Assembly (NCBI GenBank): GCA_963931925.1
Contig: OZ007571.1
Location: 56,423,311 to 56,487,310, forward strand
Length of the DNA stretch: 64,000 bases
Source: Onchidella celtica
Lineage: Eukaryota > Mollusca > Gastropoda > Systellommatophora > Onchidiidae
Direction: 5' to 3'
The notes beneath the pieces were generated by a model. The model had not been told where the DNA came from. It was given only the letters and a program-made list of their open reading frames with translations, and did not search any database. The translations under genes and the position numbers were made by a program. Below are positions 33,501-43,205 of this stretch, one piece after another (position 1 is the stretch's first letter; each line of letters begins with the position of its first letter).

Positions 33501-34579
33501 CTGGCAAGGGTGCTGCTGCTCTTTATTAGCTCGTTTTCCACCATGATGAAAACAGGGCGATGGTCACTTCCTCCAAGTTGTTTCCCCACAGTCCTTTTGA
33601 TCTTCCAGTCCAGGTCTGGTGTATAGAAGGCTATATCCGGTGTGGAGGTGGTATGCCAGCATCTTGAGTAAAATGTAGGTGGGTCTGTGGGCTGATTTAT
33701 GAGAAGCAGTCCTAACTCATCCTGCCATGTTTCAACCTCCTCACCTCTCTTGTCCATGTGTTCATAGCCCCAGCTTTGGGAGTGGCTGTTGAAGTCTCCA
33801 CATGCTATTAGCCTACCTCTAAAGGGAATTGTATCCAGGGACATGGATCGGTCGTTTGGGCAGTAATAATTGAGGATGTGGAATTCCGTCTGATCTGTCC
33901 TGATGTGAAGTAGATGATATTCTGCTCCCTCCATTAGCACTTGAATCTGGCTTGCTCTGATGTTGTTTCTCACCAAGGTTAGAATTCCTCCTTTTCTTCT
34001 GTCTGTCCGGTCGTTTCTAAAGCACTGGTATCCTCTTACCTTGAAAGCAACGTCTTTGCTGAGGTGGGTTTCTTGGATGCAGCAGATACTTACTTTCTCC
34101 TCAAAAAGGATGTTTTCTAGCTCTAACTTCTTGCTGTATCCATCTTTCTTGCTGTTGACTCCTTCAGCATTCCAGTGCATTATCTTTAAAGGTTGCTCCT
34201 TATCTTTGATGGTTTGGCCAGTAGCATTCCTCTCCTGCCCCCCGGCTCCCCGGGGCAGTCGAGAGGGACCTCCAGTAGCTTGGGTGGGCCCCTTCGAGGC
34301 TGGGGGGCCCGGCACTGCCGCTGCCTGGGGGGACTTCACAGGGCGAGCACCATGACGATAACTAACTGCAGACTTAGACATAATAGTGAAAAGGGTGCGT
34401 GGTATCTAGGTTAGGCGCCCTACTCTGGCCAAATACCTCCGTCTTCAGCTTATTTTGCTAGAGCAGAGTTTGCTCATGCTCGGCGAGATGGCTCGGCCAC
34501 ATTTGTTTCACACCCCTGGTGGTGTTACTAAAGCCCCCTCACCGGCGGCAAGGAGTGACCTCGAGGGGGCCCTATATTT
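30511..34579 (-). mobile_element. I/Ingi-like non-LTR retrotransposon with 10-bp target duplication
   Basis: The element covers about 30521-34569 on the minus strand. CCCTATATTT occurs at both borders (30511-30520 and 34570-34579), and a following C also matches. It has a GC-rich 5' region of 188 bases, one long ORF, and a short 3' end with a (GAA)n tail at 30521-30535. Only one ORF is present; either the family has a single ORF, as Ingi elements do, or a first ORF was lost by 5' truncation. The GC content contrasts sharply with the surrounding AT-rich DNA. The target duplication and intact ORF point to recent insertion. Confidence 0.9.
30548..34381 (-). CDS. I/Ingi-like LINE polyprotein: endonuclease, reverse transcriptase, RNase H
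   Basis: An uninterrupted 1277-residue ORF with an ATG start at 34381. After a Pro/Ala-rich N-terminus comes an AP endonuclease (IMHWNAEGVNSK, IQETHL, ACGDFNSHS, GSDHRPVF). A reverse transcriptase follows (WIDLRKAFDKVW, GVPQGGVISPTLF, LYADDLVMW). Then comes an RNase H domain with its acidic residues (VYTDGSAENA, SEAKAL, LTDARSVLEAL, WIPSHCGVPGNEKADQLAK). The C-terminus has a cysteine/histidine stretch (CECSQSPQNTEHILQNC). Domain order and RNase H place it in the I superfamily; molluscan relatives such as nimbus are similar in plan. Every catalytic motif is intact. Confidence 0.92.
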   Translation of the reverse strand: MSKSAVSYRHGARPVKSPQAAAVPGPPASKGPTQATGGPSRLPRGAGGQERNATGQTIKDKEQPLKIMHWNAEGVNSKKDGYSKKLELENILFEEKVSICCIQETHLSKDVAFKVRGYQCFRNDRTDRRKGGILTLVRNNIRASQIQVLMEGAEYHLLHIRTDQTEFHILNYYCPNDRSMSLDTIPFRGRLIACGDFNSHSQSWGYEHMDKRGEEVETWQDELGLLLINQPTDPPTFYSRCWHTTSTPDIAFYTPDLDWKIKRTVGKQLGGSDHRPVFIMVENELIKSSSTLARWNYKKANWMMFRHRTSVLATSIISTGKNINTIVQEFNSSILQAAKETIPRGARKNYKPYWNKDLDELHQEVEKARIQSENNPGQQQHNALQQAKARFQRGKLQARRKSWKEKTASLNFEKDGRKLWNLVKALNDEGTDSNIRVTLQENGKTLTKKTAANVFADVFAKDCNIEVSTSKLKEARNDKAPERNEGDQPEVMNTKITRQELDLAISKLKLRKSPGADGIPNEMIKKLGSGALNKLLEIFNVSWKTGEVPQIWREAIMVPIPKNGKDKGTARNYRPISLTSCLCKTMERIVNHRMKWYLESNHLLADQQAGFRQCYSTEDQATYLSQDIEDAFQDKKQVLAVWIDLRKAFDKVWKDGLLRKLRDNKVTGSMYKWTKSLLHNRRARVQLDGCHSKKVLLRHGVPQGGVISPTLFLIFINDLVQELPCGIRTALYADDLVMWCTEEHATVATRRLQRATDILLAWTNKWCVTVNEEKSSTTLFTLSPKQTAGAIKLNGTSLKEDKAPTYLGVTFDTRLSWRNHIERAETKARRKLAILRKLSGTSWGATERILKNVYQQGIRPHLEYGSTAWSSASNSVLQMLDKVQNQALRIITGAMKTTPIVEMEKITQIATLAEQRETRVAIQAEKFNSIENHPMKEKLGDLARGRLKRTSFIHKAKRIRRQLSHLPQIAHPLTSVPEQTPWTEETETQVQIHTDVDGVFNKGEQSEVERRTAVLGLLDDKYPSESWVRVYTDGSAENAVTNGGAGVYIEYPDSTRTAISMPTGTFCNNYGSEAKALMTAATELQVEDSNIVFLTDARSVLEALQAGKLNDLKKCFTQLGNRSRIVLQWIPSHCGVPGNEKADQLAKEGSGLEQPQCLLNYYEKKNLIKNNRWQQINQQDKYHLLNREDQVLLFRLRTGHNRLHHHMFTKFKIGTSAICECSQSPQNTEHILQNCTLLSALRETYWPQPTDLNIKLYGALPELQKTVDFIKRTNLQI

Positions 34580-35548
34580 CAAACTGGATAGTGTTGAGAG
34601 TTCCCATCCACACCAACAAAAATTACCATTGGGAATAATGGATGGAGAGTAGGAAGGTATAGAAACTGTTTTTTAATATCGTCTTCATAAAACGCCCCGG
34701 AAATGTTGGCTTTTTGTGCCAAATGTTGTGCAACTCATACTTCACAACCACATTTGGCTTTTGAATTTTAGCATTCATTTTAAGGAGACACAGGATAATT
34801 TTGTTACGATTGCAACTGAACTCGAACTCCCCCAACCTTAAATATAGTGTCTTTGATTGCTTTTTGCAAGATGATTACCTTCCTCGCTAGGTTGCTTCAA
34901 AGTAAGTGTTGCACTGAAGAGAAAGCGTTTCCATAGTTTTCAGTTAATCTTAATCCATAATACTAATGTGCTTATCTCTTGTTGACCCAGGCATATTGCT
35001 GAGTCTGAATATGAATCTAATTCATAAAAAGAGTGAAATTATGAATTTGTAATGGAAATGGCACTTTTCAGAATATGGGGAAACCAGTTTGCTCACAATA
35101 GTCACATTATGAACATTTATTCATTCACATTCTGAACATTTAATCCAATTTCAATACAACAAAAAATGAGATTCCTTTGATACTATACTCCTAACCACAT
35201 CAGAATTACGTGGATACAGGATAAGTTTTGAGAAGACATAGCATGTTAGAAATAAATATTTACAAACTTACTGAAATCTTCAATTTGCAACATAAAATTG
35301 TCAACAAAATAGACATTGAAATATACATGTATTACAATATTAAATCTGCAAAATACCATAGCATGAACCTGAAAGAACACTACAGGTATGAACAAAGTTG
35401 GGACATTAAACTATCAAAATCAAAACATTTGACTGAGGAGGGAAAAAAAACAAAAACAAAAAAATTTGCATAAAGTGCCCTTTTCAAAACAGCACAGAAG
35501 CACTGCAAGCTGTGTAAGTATCATCAACTCAAATCTCTTTCAGATGTA
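34580..35548. other. Intergenic spacer; no gene recognised
   Basis: AT-rich sequence between the I-like LINE and the hAT-like element, without recognisable coding or repeat structure. Confidence 0.45.
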
Positions 35549-36995
35549 CCCTAGCAGTGTTTTCTCCAGGTCATACGAGTTGGGGGGGACATTCCTCCCT
35601 TGTCATAAATTTTGGGGGGGATTTGTAAACTTTGAGGGGGATTTTAGATTTTTAAAATATTCTTTCCAGTTTCGTGTTCATGGAAGAAGATGGTAAAAGT
35701 AAAAAACTGTGCTGTTAAATCCAACAGTGAACTGTTTTGAGGTGTTGTAATGAAACAATCCTTGTCTTTTCTCTTTCTCCCTCCCCGTCTCTCTCATTCC
35801 CTCTCACTTCCCCTCTCTCTTTCATTCCATCATTATTTTGATCTTACTATTCAATGATGATGATGATGATTATGATGATGGTAGTGGTGACAATAATGTC
35901 TAGATCAAATACTGCTGATGAATGATGATGATGATGATGTGATGATGAAGAAGTGGTATAGTATATGATGATGGTAAAAACTCTGAACATATTGGATTGG
36001 AGAGGCAAAACATGTTTATATTTTTTAAATAATTATGTAACAGTAACAATAAACCCAGTTATATTTTAAAAACAATGCTTGGAAAGGATGTACTGAATGC
36101 AGCATAGGTGGCTCTTTCCTCATGTGTCATCTGTGATGACAAAGCCATCATGAAGTCAGCACGCAGTGCCTGGTCAGCAATGGCCTGTTTATGCTGCGCA
36201 CACGATGCATGTCTTGCTAGAGACGAAGTACGAAAATTCGTACACCCATTTTTGTCTGTGAATGGGTTCTTCTTTCTTGAAACCTCGCATGTGCGACACT
36301 TCATACCTCCACCTTCTGCCAAAAACACCCAGGTCCATTCCTTTTTCCATCGTTCCTGGAACCTGCCCTCTTTCTTTCGCCTTTCATCTCCACCTTCCGT
36401 AGCCTCACCTTCCAACAGATCTAGATCTACCCGCTCTGATGCCGTTTTCTCTCCCTCTGAGGCCTCTGCGCCCAATTCCATAGCCTCACCCTTTCCAGGG
36501 TTTTCTGGTTCATTACCTGTTTGTTTTGTGGCAAAAAAAGTCGTGATTTTTCGATGTTTGCTCATTTTATTCAATCAGCGCAAGGGCAATGAAGAGTCGA
36601 GAGATGGACAGAAGAAAACAGATCGTTCCACATTATTCCATGACTGATAGTGTCCAATCGTTACATTCCTAACACTGCGACCATAGCAACGCGGAGCAAC
36701 TTTGCTGTCGTTCACTCTCATTGGCCGGTACTAAAAATAAGCGACCAATCACTAATGCCAGGAGTGACAACATTGCTAGATCGACAGGCTTGGCTAAACC
36801 TAGCCTAGGCCACCGTTCACACTTCACACGCCGGTTTGTCATAAGATTTGTGATTCCACGAAAAATAATGCAAACTCTGAGGGGGGCAGCAAAGAAGGGG
36901 GGGATCGGCGCGCGTTGAACGAATTTTTGGGGGGGATTTTTAAATTTAAGGGGCGAATCGCGCGATCGCGCGGTCTGGAGAAAACACTGCCCTAG
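35549..36995 (-). mobile_element. hAT-like DNA transposon with 6-bp target duplication, 1435 bp
   Basis: The element spans 35555-36989 with 15-bp perfect inverted ends CAGTGTTTTCTCCAG / CTGGAGAAAACACTG. CCCTAG flanks it directly at 35549-35554 and 36990-36995. Both subterminal regions hold similar G-rich blocks in the same orientation (TTTTGGGGGGGATTT at 35612 and 36926). The right end contains CGCGATCGCGCG. It encodes a TTF/BED-like zinc-finger protein fragment but no transposase catalytic domain, so it is probably non-autonomous. CT-rich and (GAT)n tracts lie at 35770-35960. Confidence 0.75.
36059..36565 (-). CDS. Zinc-finger N-terminal part of a hAT-type transposase (ZNF862-like)
   Basis: 168-residue ORF inside the 35555-36989 element, starting at the first ATG (36565). 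It begins MSKHRKITTFFATK, where KITTFF resembles a PCNA-interacting peptide and also the common N-terminus of ZNF862/KIAA1586-type hAT-derived proteins. An acidic linker follows. A zinc-binding module comes next: MKCRTCEVSRKKNPF, then FRTSSLARHASCAQHKQA (C-x2-C, H-x4-H, plus the conserved F-R-x-S-S-L-x-x-H pattern). The ribonuclease-H-like transposase core that should follow is absent and the frame stops soon after. It may be a deleted transposase or an exon of a spliced gene. Confidence 0.65.
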   Translation of the reverse strand: MSKHRKITTFFATKQTGNEPENPGKGEAMELGAEASEGEKTASERVDLDLLEGEATEGGDERRKKEGRFQERWKKEWTWVFLAEGGGMKCRTCEVSRKKNPFTDKNGCTNFRTSSLARHASCAQHKQAIADQALRADFMMALSSQMTHEERATYAAFSTSFPSIVFKI

Positions 36996-38092
36996 TGATG
37001 GTACCTAAACCCTTATTCCTCATGCAGTCTGCCTCTGGCCAACTGGCACATCATTTTCAAAATTCTCTATATTTCATAGAGGTGAAATAAGAGGACACAA
37101 CATATCATTATCACTGAAACACTTCACATTGGAGCTACTTTTGGCAAGCAATGAAAAGAAAATGAAGCACCAAAATGTACATTTGCAACAAAAAAAAACC
37201 AACAATAAAAACTGCACCACTTTAGCAGGGCAACACAGCAGATGATAGACACACAACTCAGAAATAAAAGGAGCAAGATGACATGAGAGTATCTCAAAAA
37301 TGAAAACAGAACCAATGCAAAATTTTGTGTAAAGGTGTAAAAACTAGTGATCAGTTACTAGTATGCAGATCAACATAATATTATGTACTAAAATCTCTTA
37401 ATTTTACGCATCCAGAAACTTAATACATATATGTATCACATACCAGTAGATGAAATTGACTTTGACATTTCACAACTTTCAATGTATGAGAAAAAGAAGA
37501 GAAAAAAAAACTGCTGTACATTTGCATATAATAATATCACATTTAATTTTCACACTTAAGTTCTCTTGAGTACATTTAGAAAACAGAAAACCTTGTGGGT
37601 GGCAATTTCTGCCTCCTCCAAACTGAAATAAAATTCATGATTATAAAGATCCATCTAAATTCAAAGATTATTTTCAGAATTATTGAGCCTTAAACCAACA
37701 AAAATTTTAATATACTTGTTTCACATTGGCAAGTAATTTCAGAAGGACAATTGTCCTATGGTCACAAATTTTTCTGTGCCATGGAAAGGCACTGCAAATA
37801 ATGATTAAAATGTTTGTAGTTTGCTTTTCATGCCAAAAGTTTAAGTTCGGCTACGACATCAGGAAATTTTCACCATTTATTTATTTATTTATTTTATCAG
37901 ACAAATACATACAAACAACCTAAGTCCTCAAGTGAGTAAGGTAATCATCTTCTTGGATAAGGAAAGTAAATTCAAATGTGCATAACATTCAAAAGATCAC
38001 CATAGAACTGGAAATCTGTACAAGCTCGGCCAGTCCAGGCAACTCCCCTTGAAAAATTTTGACCAGATATTGTAAGCTGAATATGGCCACAT
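36996..38092. other. Intergenic spacer; no gene supported
   Basis: AT-rich. A weak exon-like stretch on the minus strand near 37560-37620 (acceptor TTTATTTCAG followed by an open frame) could not be linked to any gene. Confidence 0.4.
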
Positions 38093-38097
38093 GAGGT

Positions 38098-38242
38098 TGT
38101 GATGTAAAGCCAATCTGGCATGTTACAATTTATGTATTCGGACATTATGGTTAAACAAGAATAAACCTGGCAGTTAGCCAACGACCATGGCGGCCTTCGT
38201 GTCGAGTGTTTTCTATAAGAACCTGTTCAACTAAATATTACA
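38098..38242 (+). repeat. Left LTR (145 bp)
   Basis: Starts TGTGATGTAAAG and ends AATATTACA. An AATAAA motif at 38160-38165 could serve as poly(A) signal. Same length as the right LTR. Confidence 0.93.
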
Positions 38243-38260
38243 TGGTGTCAGAAGTGGGAT
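38243..38260 (+). promoter_or_regulatory. Primer-binding site, tRNA-Leu-like
   Basis: TGGTGTCAGAAGTGGGAT directly follows the left LTR. It is complementary to the 3' end of a tRNA ending ...CTGACACCA, as animal tRNA-Leu does, which would prime minus-strand synthesis. Confidence 0.85.
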
Positions 38261-38382
38261 CGCAAAAGAAAATAAGTTCGACACAAGTTAGATCTACTAC
38301 CCTGATCCTCAAATAAATACAGCTGACATTTTAGTCGGTATTATAGACTCAGATCTAAAGATCGAGGTAAGCAAAATACACG

Positions 38383-39261
38383 ATGACAGAATCAAATTCC
38401 AGAAGATTCACAGCAAATTTGCCCCCACCATCCAAATTAGACTTCTCTAACCAAGCAGAGCTTCACCAGAACTGGGTAAAATTCAAAAGGCAATGGCAAA
38501 ATTACCAAATCGCTTCAAGGTTGAGAGAGGAACCGATGGAATTCAGAGTCGCTGTATTCATGACTTGTATAGGTGATGAGGCATTAGATGCCCTGGATGG
38601 CATGAGGCTATCAGATGAGGAAAGGTCGGACTTAGATCAAGTCATTAAATATTTCAATAACTTTTGCATTGGAGAAATAAACGAGACATTTGAGTCTTAC
38701 ATATTTCATCAAAGAAACCAAAAAGAACACGAAACCATAGACTGTTACGTAACAGAGTTGCGCCAGCTTGCCAGGCGGTGTAATTTTAAAGAGGAAGATA
38801 GGATGCTTAGGGACAGAATTGTAATAGGGATTCACAATGACAGGATTAGAGAGAAGTTATTAGAAAGGAAGAAGTTGTCACTGAGTGAGGCTCTTGACAT
38901 ATGCAGAGCGCAGGAAAATGCAAAAACACAACTACAGGCAATGGGAAAAGAGTCCCAGGTTAATAAAGTTTCACAGCATAAAAGCACAAGCTACAACCAA
39001 AATTATCACAGATCTAATCTACTCACACAGAAACTGTGTGGGAGATGTGGATATCAACATGGATTAGGAGCGCGTTGTCCAGCGAGAGATTCAGTGTGCC
39101 ACTCGTGTAGAAAAAAAGGGCACTTTGCCAAAGTGTGTAAAAATCCAAATACCAGCTTTAAGAAACCTCGAAATAGCAAAGTGAATGTTCTTGAAGAAGA
39201 AGAAGAGGAAGAAGAATATTTAGAAGGATATTTAGGAGCAATATTTAGAACCAAAGAGAAA
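38383..39261 (+). CDS. gag: LTR retrotransposon Gag (3' end split off by LINE insertion)
   Basis: The ATG at 38383 opens a frame that runs to the LINE boundary at 39261 (about 293 Gag residues); the same frame continues by chance into the LINE and stops at 39420. The first 190 residues form a helical capsid-like domain (FKRQWQNYQIASRL and similar). Two zinc-knuckle-like clusters follow: CGRCGYQHGLGARC and the canonical CHSCRKKGHFAKVC, a CCHC nucleic-acid-binding motif. An acidic run of glutamates (residues 267-276) precedes the break. The frame resumes after the LINE at 43372 into protease. Confidence 0.88.
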
Positions 39262-39557
39262 CAGTTGTTAGGATCAGTCAGTGGAACCAAAGACACAGTG
39301 TATGACACAGTGCGCCGGTTGGCAGCCTTTTTGTGCTCTGCATTTTATTACTTGTTGTTCCTGATCAACATCGGCTTTCTTTTGGATTTTTATACCAGCA
39401 TGTTTATTAGGTTTCAGTGAATTCATGTGTGAAAAAATATTGTGAAAATTATGAAATTGAAGTCAGAAATTCTCAGATCAATTTTAAGCTCTTCAAGTTG
39501 GAATAATTTCCACCATTGTGCTTGTGTTATTCTTGGCCTGTCACTACTCATGGCTAG

Positions 39558-39907
39558 TACAGGGGACAAGGTGGTCTAGAGGCAAGGTGCTCGCCTCTCG
39601 TGCCAAGGGTCCCGGGTTCGAAACCCGGGCCGTGCAGGCATGTTGGAAGTTTGGGATTTTTCTCATATTTTCGTGTCCCTGATTCTATTGAGGGGTAGGA
39701 TCGAGTACCTAGTCTTCTCGGATAAGGACGAAAAAATTCGGAGGGCCCGTGTGCACGTTGCGCACGTTAAAGATACCTTGGCAGTTGGAAATCGTAAAGA
39801 GCAGGCCGAACAGGCCGCTGCCCGGGCAAAATTAAATTAAATTCATCTCTACCAGTCCCTCCCCCTCCCCCCTCATCTCCCCCCCCCCCAAAAAAAAAAA
39901 AAAAACG
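39558..39907 (+). repeat. tRNA-derived SINE-like segment in the 5' region of the L2 LINE
   Basis: The head at 39567-39638 has a Pol III A box (GTGGTCTAGAGG) and a near-perfect B box (GGTTCGAAACC) inside a strong T-arm (CCCGGGTTCGAAACCCGGG), giving a tRNA-like fold. It continues with a body containing GTGCACGTTGCGCACGTTAAAG and ends in C(10)A(17) at 39881-39905. No target duplication was found, so it may be a nested SINE or a captured Pol III promoter region of the LINE. Confidence 0.75.
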
Positions 39908-39989
39908 CCGACCGGCGCTGCACTGTGGCGACGACGTGCCTGCTCCAGTTATAACTGGGCTGCAATGGCACAAAGGCAAAATTTCCCAA

Positions 39990-42900
39990 ATGGGATTAAA
40001 GAGTTATACAAATACAAATACAAATACAGGTAACATTGTTTTGACAAGTGAACACTTACACACTGAGACCGGTGTGCACACTGATGTGCTTGATGAAGTG
40101 AATATGAACACCTTCAGTCAACAACTGTGTAATCCCACAATGGCCTATTCAAGAGACCAGCTGTGTGCTTTAAGACCCTTGAACACAGCAATTGTACCAC
40201 CTAGTGTAATGCATAGATTAAGAAACAACAAAATTAACTTAATACCAGCAACCAAACGCTCAAGAAGGGGAGGCAAACAGAGAATTAAAGTAAACATCAC
40301 CAGTAGACATGGTTGTCTCCCTGAATATAGACAAGTATGCAAAGCAAATTTAATCAAAGTGGACACTGATGATGTAGAACGTGACCAGTGCAGTAACATC
40401 AGAGTTGGTTATTTAAATGCTCAGTCATCTAGAAATAAAACTGAAGACATTGTGGACCTCATTCACGAAAAGAATCTAGATTTACTGTTTATCGTTGAAA
40501 CATGGTTAGTGAAAGAGCGTGATGCTATTATTGAAGATGAACTGACACCTCCTAATTTCAAAATTAAATCTTTTCCTCGGAAAAATCGTCTTGGAGGCGG
40601 GATCGCTGTAATTTTCAGAAAATCACTTGAACCAAAAATTGTTATTAAACCGGAAACTAGCTACCAACCTGAAACATTTGAGATTATGGAGCTATCATTA
40701 GATCTTGGCACCAAAGTCTTTCATTTTGTCTGCATTTATCGAGCGTCAGGCAGTAAAACCAATTTTCTGAGTGAACTTGAAGTTCTCCTACCACGCTTAA
40801 CCTGCGAGAAAGGATACCCGGTTCTTTTGGGTGATCTTAATTTTCATTTTGATTCTAAAACATCATCTGAAGTAAAACGACTTAAAGAACTTATCGACCA
40901 ATGCAACATGTCTCAGATAATCAAATGTCCAACTCATCGAGCTGGTCACATCTTAGATTTAGTGATCATCAAACAAACCTTGAGCACCTTCACCAACACC
41001 GCCGTCCTAGAAAAACTCATTTCGGATCATAAAACCATCGTACTCGATATTGATTTCGCAAAGCCAAATATCATCAAAAAAGTTGTGTCGTCCAGAGACA
41101 TAAAAGGTATCGACATCAATGCCTTCAAGACGGAAATGGCCAATGCTCTCGAGAACTTTGAAGGCGACATCACATCTTATAATAACATCCAGCAAGATCT
41201 ACTACAGCGACATGCACCTATCAAGACCAGGTCAATCTCCAACAGACCGTTCGCTCCATGGTACACCCTAGATGTCAAAGCAGCCAAAGCAGAATGTCGC
41301 AAAGCAGAAAGGAAATGGTTAAAGACAGGTCTTACAGTCCACAAGGACATTTTCAAACACCAGAAGAACAAATGGAAATGTGTTATTAAACTTGCAAAAA
41401 AAGACTTCTATGTCACTAAACTTCAAAATTCTACATCTTGTAAGGAACTTTTTAGTATTTGTGATGAACTCACAGGGAAAAGAAAGGAAACACCTCTACC
41501 CACAATTTACGAGAACAATTTGTTGCCCAATGTTTTTGCTGATTATTTTGATAAAAAAGTTACAACTATCCGAGAAAATCTTGACAGTTTTGATGCCATT
41601 GATCATTTTGATGAGTTTCAGGGAAATCCTATAGACACTTTTGGTGTTGTGTCGAATGAATCTGTAAAATCTATCATCATGGCATCGCCATCAAAATGTT
41701 GTGACCTCGATCCTATTCCTACATTTTTGGTTAGATCTTGTATTGATGAACTGGTTCCAACTATTACAAAAATAATAAACAACTCTATTTTAAGTGGGTC
41801 TGTCCCTGATTATTTTAAAACAGCCTGGGTAACACCACTTTTGAAAAAAACGACTCTTGATCAAAACATGTTGAAAAATTATAGACCCGTCTCAAACCTT
41901 CCTTTTCTTTCAAAAATCCTTGAAAAGGTGATATTACAACAACTAATGTGTCATTTGAGAAATAATGACCTGTTGGAACCATTTCAATCTGCTTACAGAA
42001 GTAACCACAGTACTGAAACTGCACTATTAAGAATCATGAATGACATATTAGTAAAGGCAGATTCTGGAAATATTACTCTGCTAAATTTGTTGGATCTATC
42101 AGCAGCGTTCGACACCATCGATCACGAAATCCTGCTCAGAAGGCTAGAAACATCGTTTGGAATCAGAGGGGTCGCCCTTAAATGGGTCGAATCTTACCTG
42201 TCAAATCGCCACCAATTTGTTGTAACCAACAAAATAAGATCTTTTTCTTATGCGCTTCAGTATGGCGTACCACAAGGCTCAGTGCTTGGTGCTATTTTGT
42301 TTACTATCTATACTATTCCACTTGTACATGAAATAAAGAAATTTAATTTACAATATCATTTCTATGCTGATGATACCCAGCTCTACAGTTCTGCCTTGCC
42401 ATGCGATGTTGACAGCCTTCTGCAGCAGGCTGGAAACTGTATAACAGAAATTAAAAGCTGGATGAACCAAAACAAACTGGCACTAAATGAGGATAAAACT
42501 GAGGTTATTTTATTAGGCCGTGAGCGGGTTCTGCAAGAAGTGGACAGAACTGAGATGATAATTGGCACTAATTCAATAGAAATTTCAAAAAAAGTAAAAA
42601 ACCTAGGGGTTTACATTGATTCAAATCTTTCTATGTCGTCTCAGGTTAGTCACCTCATTCGTATTCTATACATGGAAATCTGGAAAATTGGTAAAATCAG
42701 ACATCTTATTTCAACTGAAACTGCGGCTGTTTTAGTAAATTCTTTTGTACTTTCAAAGCTTGACTATTGCAACTCCCTTTTGGCTGGAATTTCACAAAAA
42801 AATATTAGAAAACTCCAAATTGCTCAAAACAATGCAGCGAGACTTGTTTTGAAGAAAAAGAAAAGAGATTCAGCACTGCCACTTCTGCAGAGTTTGCACT

Positions 42901-43205
42901 GGCTGCCAGTCGAGAAAAGAATAATGTACAAATTGTCATCCATTTGTCACAAATGTGTCAATAATACTGCTCCATCGTACCTAGTTGATTTAACTGATTA
43001 CTATGTTCCATCTCGTCAACTAAGATCATCATCTGACACTACAAAATTGAAAGTACCTAAAATGAATCTGTCCACTGTAGGAGAAAAGTCCTTTTCATTT
43101 CTTGGCCCTACCATCTGGAACACTCTTCCAAAGACAACCAGGGAAATTAATGACATTGGTTCTTTCAAACGCCATCTGAAGACCCATTTCTTTCAGACAA
43201 ACTAG
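39990..43205 (+). CDS. L2-type LINE polyprotein (AP endonuclease and reverse transcriptase)
   Basis: Uninterrupted frame of 1071 residues from the first ATG at 39990; it is open a further 18 codons upstream from a GTG. The N-terminal 110 residues are of unknown function. The endonuclease shows VGYLNAQSSRNK, FIVETWL, LLGDLNFHFD and ISDHKTIV. The reverse transcriptase shows LLDLSAAFDTIDH, GVPQGSVLGAILF and YHFYADDTQLY. The C-terminus has the L2/CR1-type block SFLGPTIWNTLPKTTRE followed by SFKRHLKTHFF. No RNase H domain is present. All catalytic motifs are intact, so the copy may be competent. It lies in the same orientation as the LTR element. Confidence 0.92.
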   Translation: MGLKSYTNTNTNTGNIVLTSEHLHTETGVHTDVLDEVNMNTFSQQLCNPTMAYSRDQLCALRPLNTAIVPPSVMHRLRNNKINLIPATKRSRRGGKQRIKVNITSRHGCLPEYRQVCKANLIKVDTDDVERDQCSNIRVGYLNAQSSRNKTEDIVDLIHEKNLDLLFIVETWLVKERDAIIEDELTPPNFKIKSFPRKNRLGGGIAVIFRKSLEPKIVIKPETSYQPETFEIMELSLDLGTKVFHFVCIYRASGSKTNFLSELEVLLPRLTCEKGYPVLLGDLNFHFDSKTSSEVKRLKELIDQCNMSQIIKCPTHRAGHILDLVIIKQTLSTFTNTAVLEKLISDHKTIVLDIDFAKPNIIKKVVSSRDIKGIDINAFKTEMANALENFEGDITSYNNIQQDLLQRHAPIKTRSISNRPFAPWYTLDVKAAKAECRKAERKWLKTGLTVHKDIFKHQKNKWKCVIKLAKKDFYVTKLQNSTSCKELFSICDELTGKRKETPLPTIYENNLLPNVFADYFDKKVTTIRENLDSFDAIDHFDEFQGNPIDTFGVVSNESVKSIIMASPSKCCDLDPIPTFLVRSCIDELVPTITKIINNSILSGSVPDYFKTAWVTPLLKKTTLDQNMLKNYRPVSNLPFLSKILEKVILQQLMCHLRNNDLLEPFQSAYRSNHSTETALLRIMNDILVKADSGNITLLNLLDLSAAFDTIDHEILLRRLETSFGIRGVALKWVESYLSNRHQFVVTNKIRSFSYALQYGVPQGSVLGAILFTIYTIPLVHEIKKFNLQYHFYADDTQLYSSALPCDVDSLLQQAGNCITEIKSWMNQNKLALNEDKTEVILLGRERVLQEVDRTEMIIGTNSIEISKKVKNLGVYIDSNLSMSSQVSHLIRILYMEIWKIGKIRHLISTETAAVLVNSFVLSKLDYCNSLLAGISQKNIRKLQIAQNNAARLVLKKKKRDSALPLLQSLHWLPVEKRIMYKLSSICHKCVNNTAPSYLVDLTDYYVPSRQLRSSSDTTKLKVPKMNLSTVGEKSFSFLGPTIWNTLPKTTREINDIGSFKRHLKTHFFQTN

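Noticed and set aside
31320-34414. Many plus-strand ORFs of 60-175 codons
   Set aside because: These are antisense shadows of the GC-rich I-like LINE ORF.
37560-37625. Exon-like stretch on the minus strand after TTTATTTCAG, open to a stop
   Set aside because: No neighbouring exons could be joined in phase and no family was recognised; acceptor-like words are common in AT-rich DNA.
39567-39638. Candidate functional tRNA gene
   Set aside because: The A and B boxes and T-arm are good, but the acceptor stem does not pair properly and the unit continues into a SINE-like body with a C/A tail.
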